From the NCBI GenBank assembly GCA_029931535.1, contig JAQPZY010001569.1:2327001-2391000 (forward strand): DNA of 64,000 bases. Direction: 5' to 3'. The DNA comes from Margaritifera margaritifera (taxonomy: Eukaryota; Mollusca; Bivalvia; Unionida; Margaritiferidae). Of this stretch, positions 59,734 through 64,000 are shown piece by piece. A program made the translations under genes and the position numbers. Positions within the stretch are counted from its first letter, which is position 1. Every line of letters starts with the position of its first letter. The notes below the pieces were generated by a model. The model was not told the origin of the DNA and made no database searches. It saw nothing but the letters and a program-made list of their open reading frames with translations.

Positions 59734-59838
59734 TTTGATGAAGAAAAAGAGTTTTACAACAGAAAAGTTAAGAATTTACTCGAAAAGGAAAACTACTTTT
59801 CAAATTACTTTGACAAAATAGCATCTGTAGCAGAAAAG
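59734..59838 (+). CDS. Candidate host exon A (35 codons)
   Basis: AAAGATACAG acceptor, then a Glu/Lys-rich helical segment (FDEEKEFYNRKVKNLLEKEN, then YFSNYFDKIASVAEK), then a GTATCC donor. The exon is in phase 0. Just upstream in the same frame, a protein-like stretch (DGVHDAFKEIFIEQ) is followed by two stops. This supports either a real exon boundary or a decayed gene. Family not recognised. Confidence 0.4.
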
Positions 59839-60085
59839 GTATCCATGTATTCACGTCTTTCCTCAAATATTTGTCACGTCTATAAAATACTTCAGTCTAA
59901 ATTTTACATCATTTAAATTTTTATCTAGCTATTATATAGTCTCATGAACCTAAAGCTGTCTGCAAACCTCATCACCCTTCTATTATTCCTTATTCCTCTT
60001 TCATGAAACTATCAAGTATAAAATCCTTGATGAATTAAATATATTTCTCATTGCTATTCACTTTCATTTTTACCTCTTCATCTAG

Positions 60086-60153
60086 GTAAGTTTTGAAAAG
60101 TGTCTTGATGAACAGATTCTTGTCTTAACAGAACAAGTTATGAATGAACAATG
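60086..60153 (+). CDS. Candidate host exon B (22 codons plus 2 nt)
   Basis: TACCTCTTCATCTAG acceptor, phase 0, coding VSFEKCLDEQILVLTEQVMN, then a GTATGT donor. Phase and helical composition fit exon A, 247 bp upstream. The next exon is uncertain; a TTTGTTTTCAG acceptor at 60,244-60,254 would lead to an early stop. Confidence 0.4.
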
Positions 60154-62705
60154 GTATGTATTTTGGACGTTTAAAATTTAAAAATTTAATTCATTATGTA
60201 CTGAACCACAATACTTGCCTGTTAAGTGATATTGGTCTCTTACTTTGTTTTCAGCTAGTTGTTTCTCAAAGATGAGACATGATTTCATTGAAAATTTAAA
60301 TGTTTTTCATCTTTCTCTGTGAACGACATAGGTTTTGAATTTTTTGGTCTTAATTCTTTGTACATTAGTTATTCATTTTACCCAACACATCATGGAATGC
60401 TTTATTACAACCTGTTCATCTGTAAACTATCAGTCTATATCACAAGTGGATTGATTTGAGGTATAAATAAAACCTGATGGAATGTGTTTGGTTGTTTTGA
60501 ATGTCCAAGATATTTCAGATTGTTGGGTACAAATTTCTTCCTGTAGCACTACGATACTTTCAAAATCACAATAAATAACATACATAGCTTTTAACTCATT
60601 TTGATCATTTTTTAATTTTGTAAAAGAACTAACTTCAGTCATTATATCCACATCTACATTGTAACATAGTCTTTTGTATTCTGGTAATTTTTATGGTGCA
60701 TTAAAAAACTTGAAGCATTTTTTTTCTTCTAGAAAGTATTTTCTCTTTTCATGTCTTTTTATCTGTGATAATAGCAATTTTGAACAAAATTTTATTCCAA
60801 TATAGTGATGTCTTCCATCTATACAATTATTAGGTTCACATCATTTCCTCTCGTGGAGCTCTGCTATCATTCTCTTCCAATATTTCATAAACATTTACAG
60901 ATATTCCAAATTCATTTTCAGTTTCGTAAATATTCTCTACTTTTACCAGATATTTGTCAAATTAGTTACTGCATCTATCTAAGCTGTGGATCATTTTGGG
61001 GAGCATTTAAAATTCATTCTATAGTATAGAAAACCAAAAACAAAAATGTTGACATTAATACAAGCTTATTTGTGTTTAACCCATTTAGATAATCCATGTA
61101 CAGTTTCCTCTAAGTGATTCATACATACATGCAATATTAAATGTTGAACCCTGTCAAACATACATCTTATGCTTTCACTTACTTCCTGTCCAAATCTGGT
61201 GTGTAAAATATAAAATAAACATTAAACAACATTATCCATTTTACCTCTGTTTGTTCATCGTCTGAGTGAGTCATCTGATTGTTAAGTCTGATTGAGCTTT
61301 CACAGAGCAAAACTCTAAAATTTTTCAAATGATGATCTTCAAATAAGGCTCAAAATCAATGAAAACTTCATACAAATTTTGATTTGTGCTGTTGTAAAAT
61401 CTGTTTTTGCTTAAATTGCAATTAAATGAATCTCAAAGTATTTTAGTAATAATTCTGTTTAAATTTTCTCTATTCATATGTTTTAATTCTTTTCTAGTTC
61501 AGAGACATATTAAAGGTTGTTGTAATTTGTTTTCTAAATTGGTTTTGTAGGTTCACCGAGTATAAAAATCTTCATTTTGCTTTATTTAACAATGAAAAAT
61601 ACAACTACTGTTGTCAGCAACCTATTCAGTATAATTTCTAGTGCCACAAGAATAATGACCTTTAACTTTATGATATATGCAGTATAACTACTGTTCTCAG
61701 TTTTGTTTACTGGCTACACAAAGTGGAATTTTCTCATGCTGCAAGAATACTGACATTTAACCTCATGAGTATACAGTACAACATTTCCCACTGCTGTTCA
61801 ACATTTAGCCCATGCAGAGAAATTTTCTTGTTATAATTTTTTTTTTTACCTTTAACCTTATTACATATACAGCTATCTGAACTTTATATTACTGAACACA
61901 TGCGTGACCAAGAATTGTTGCTTGCTTTTTTTTCCCCAGCACTTTCATCTTTATCAACTATGATAAACCTATGATAAAACTATGATAATAAAGTGACATA
62001 CATGTTGCCTAACTGCTTGACATAATTTAGGCTTGAATTTACAATATTCAACAGTTTGTTTGCAGATAAACAAAAGTACACATGTAACTTAAATTTTGTT
62101 GAACTTAGTTTTAATGTGAAAATCCCACAATTATATTGAAATCCTATGGCGCATTTCTCCATATTACGCTTATGAAATGTCAGTCTACTTTGAACCAGGA
62201 AGTGACTGTTAAATGTGATGCATCACTAATGGCTCTATGTGACTGAGCTCACATTAGTAGCTCATGACATTTATTGCCTTTTTTGTCAGGTTACCACGTA
62301 TCTCAATCTGTTTGCACTTGAAATTTGTTATTTTTCATTTTTGTGTTGTCATAACTGAAAGCCATTTGTTCTCAATGAACATCATATCCCTAAACAAGAA
62401 AACTGATGCACAAATTATGCTGCAACAATGGGACTGAAATTTTTATTTTTATTTTGATGTTGCCATATACATACTTGGGTGAAGCCTCTTCTGTAGTTAA
62501 TTATTGAATACTTAAATTAATGCGCCAATAACTGCATATCTATACAACGTATGTATCTCGCATATTCATAAAAAAGGAAAAACTTAAGTACAGTGTTTAT
62601 CTTGTTATACAGACCAGCACTAATCGTTTTTTAATAATGCACATACTTTTCTATCGTACTACCCGACATCTGAAAATTTATAAAACAATGAATAAAAGCA
62701 ATATT
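60154..62705. other. AT-rich non-coding stretch with degenerate tandem repeat
   Basis: No gene. At 61,605-61,880 three degenerate units of about 100 bp share AAGAATAMTGACMTTTAACYT and ATACAGTA motifs. A 73-codon open frame on the minus strand at 60,430-60,651 is not recognised. Confidence 0.4.
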
Positions 62706-63385
62706 AGTATTCGCACACCTCATGCTTGTTTGTACCCCCTACTGATTTTAAAAACGAAAAGCATCAATGATATAAAAAATACACAAAACTTAGTCATTTC
62801 ATTCATCAATTTATAATTTCTAACGTGACTGTTGCCATCCATAACACTGTCAACTTATTGACATTTCAAACCAAATGGAATTAGCTCTTGATGTAAACAA
62901 GCAGACAGACTGCCCACCATCCTTTTCTGATTTCTAGAACAGTACATTTCAGTAAAAAGTGTGTCATCTGAGTCCAATATTTGCAATGTCTAGTTTTAAT
63001 ATCGCTAAAAATAACTGAACAAATAAAATGGGGAAACTCTTGTATACATGTGTTCAAAAAGACTCCTAAATTTACGGAATTATTGAGATTATCAAAGACG
63101 GTGAACTACATTGCATCTGTTGTTTGAAAATATATACTCGCCCATGCAAATAATATGGTGACCGTGTTACTCAAAAAACTCCCGATTGATTGAAAACGCC
63201 AACAAGTTGACAGTATAATTTATGGACCCCCTGGAGACAATCAGGTTAGAAATTATTAAATTGATGAATGAAATGACCAAGTTTTGTGCATTTTTGATAT
63301 CCTTGATGCTTTTTGTTTTTGAAATCGCTGGGGGCGGGTACAAACAAACTGGAGGGTGTGCGAATACTATAATACACCTTTTGTG
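62706..63385. mobile_element. Small inverted-repeat (MITE-like) element
   Basis: The left arm (62,706-62,880) and right arm (about 63,180-63,385) are inverted copies sharing AGTATTCGCACACC, TTGTTTGTACC, GGTCATTTCATTCATCAATT-type and TAATTTCTAAC sequences. The spacer is about 300 bp with no coding signal. Confidence 0.65.
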
Positions 63386-64000
63386 ATTCAAAGTCACACT
63401 CCACTCTTCATATTTAGATAAGTTCATACTCTAGTGGGCAGTTGAATAAGCACAAATGAGAGTCCAGAGTAGATGACATGTTGGAAAATTATATACGAAT
63501 GACAAAAGAAATGCCAATTAGCAAAAGAAATAGATTAATGTAATCTTGATTTCGATCCAGGAAGATGAAATGTGTCTGATCTAATTCCAAAAACAATTCC
63601 GGAATCTAACGATACCAGTACACCTGACAAGATAATATAGTAGAGTAATCAGTCACCTTCTTGGTATACTCTCAAATCCATAAGATTGGTGCAACATAAA
63701 GGTTTACTTACGTCTTATTCCATAAATTGTCTAAGTTTCTCAATCTTTTTAAAAATAAAGTATATTACTAGCCAGCTGTTTTGAAAATATATCTTTTTAA
63801 TGCACTTAATTGGAAATGTACTTCTTATACATTTTTATTTCGCGGATATATTGGCCATTATGAATTGATATCGCTTCCGTAGTTTTGTAATTTCAAAACA
63901 ACAAGTGTCAAAACCGTGATTCCATAATGTGAACTTCAAGAAATGCAAATATGTATCATCGATGCGATGTGCAGTCCTGATATAGGCTAGGCAACATGCC
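63386..64000. other. Non-coding stretch to window end
   Basis: Nothing recognised. Confidence 0.4.

Overview
The window is AT-rich, intron- and transposon-dominated animal DNA. Long (TA)n arrays, Tigger-like elements, a tRNA-derived SINE whose tail contains GGCGTTAAACCC, and a Polinton suggest a marine invertebrate, most likely a mollusc or other lophotrochozoan. The host assignment is inference. No ribosomal RNA or functional tRNA gene was seen, and no complete host gene.

Positions 1 to about 17,900 are most of one Polinton/Maverick (adintovirus-like) element, an endogenous virus-like DNA transposon. Its left end lies outside the window. In order it carries: a large unknown gene (-), a phage-like fibre gene with a discoidin-like tail (-), the packaging ATPase (+), a coiled-coil gene split by a Tigger-like insertion (+), a penton-like minor capsid protein (+), a small basic/hydrophobic capsid-type protein (+), the major capsid protein (+), two more core-type small proteins (+), the adenovirus-type protease (+), a DUF5679-like zinc ribbon (+), a phospholipase A2 domain fused to a retroviral-type integrase (+), an unknown gene (-), a small gene (+), an HNH endonuclease (-) and the protein-primed DNA polymerase (+). 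Together these cover DNA replication, chromosomal integration, DNA packaging, capsid building and maturation. Most large genes carry one to three lesions (in-frame stops, or frame breaks often at A8/A9 runs), so this copy is decayed but recent enough to read completely. A shared TATATAAAC-type motif just upstream of several start codons and ATCAACG/CGTTGAT palindromes in the spacers look like the element's own transcription signals.

Positions 18,000 to 31,800 are nested transposons. A BED-finger hAT fragment (18,058-18,450) is followed by a long inverted-repeat element (18,861-23,994) that holds a 952-bp element with ACTA target duplications and a second insertion, itself hit by a Tigger-like element with TA duplications. 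Next comes a roughly 7.6-kb ISL2EU-like element (24,171-31,800) with two convergent decayed genes, SWIM-YqaJ-PHD (+) and THAP-DDE transposase (-). The transposase intron contains a deleted hAT element.

Positions 31,800 to 64,000 are mostly intergenic or intronic: three direct copies of a 640-bp repeat, many (TA)n arrays, two tRNA-derived SINEs, a foldback element, a 3.66-kb element with about 0.9-kb minisatellite-bearing terminal inverted repeats, another Tigger-like element, a small inverted-repeat element near the right edge, and a few candidate host exons (49,524-50,089; 59,734-60,153).
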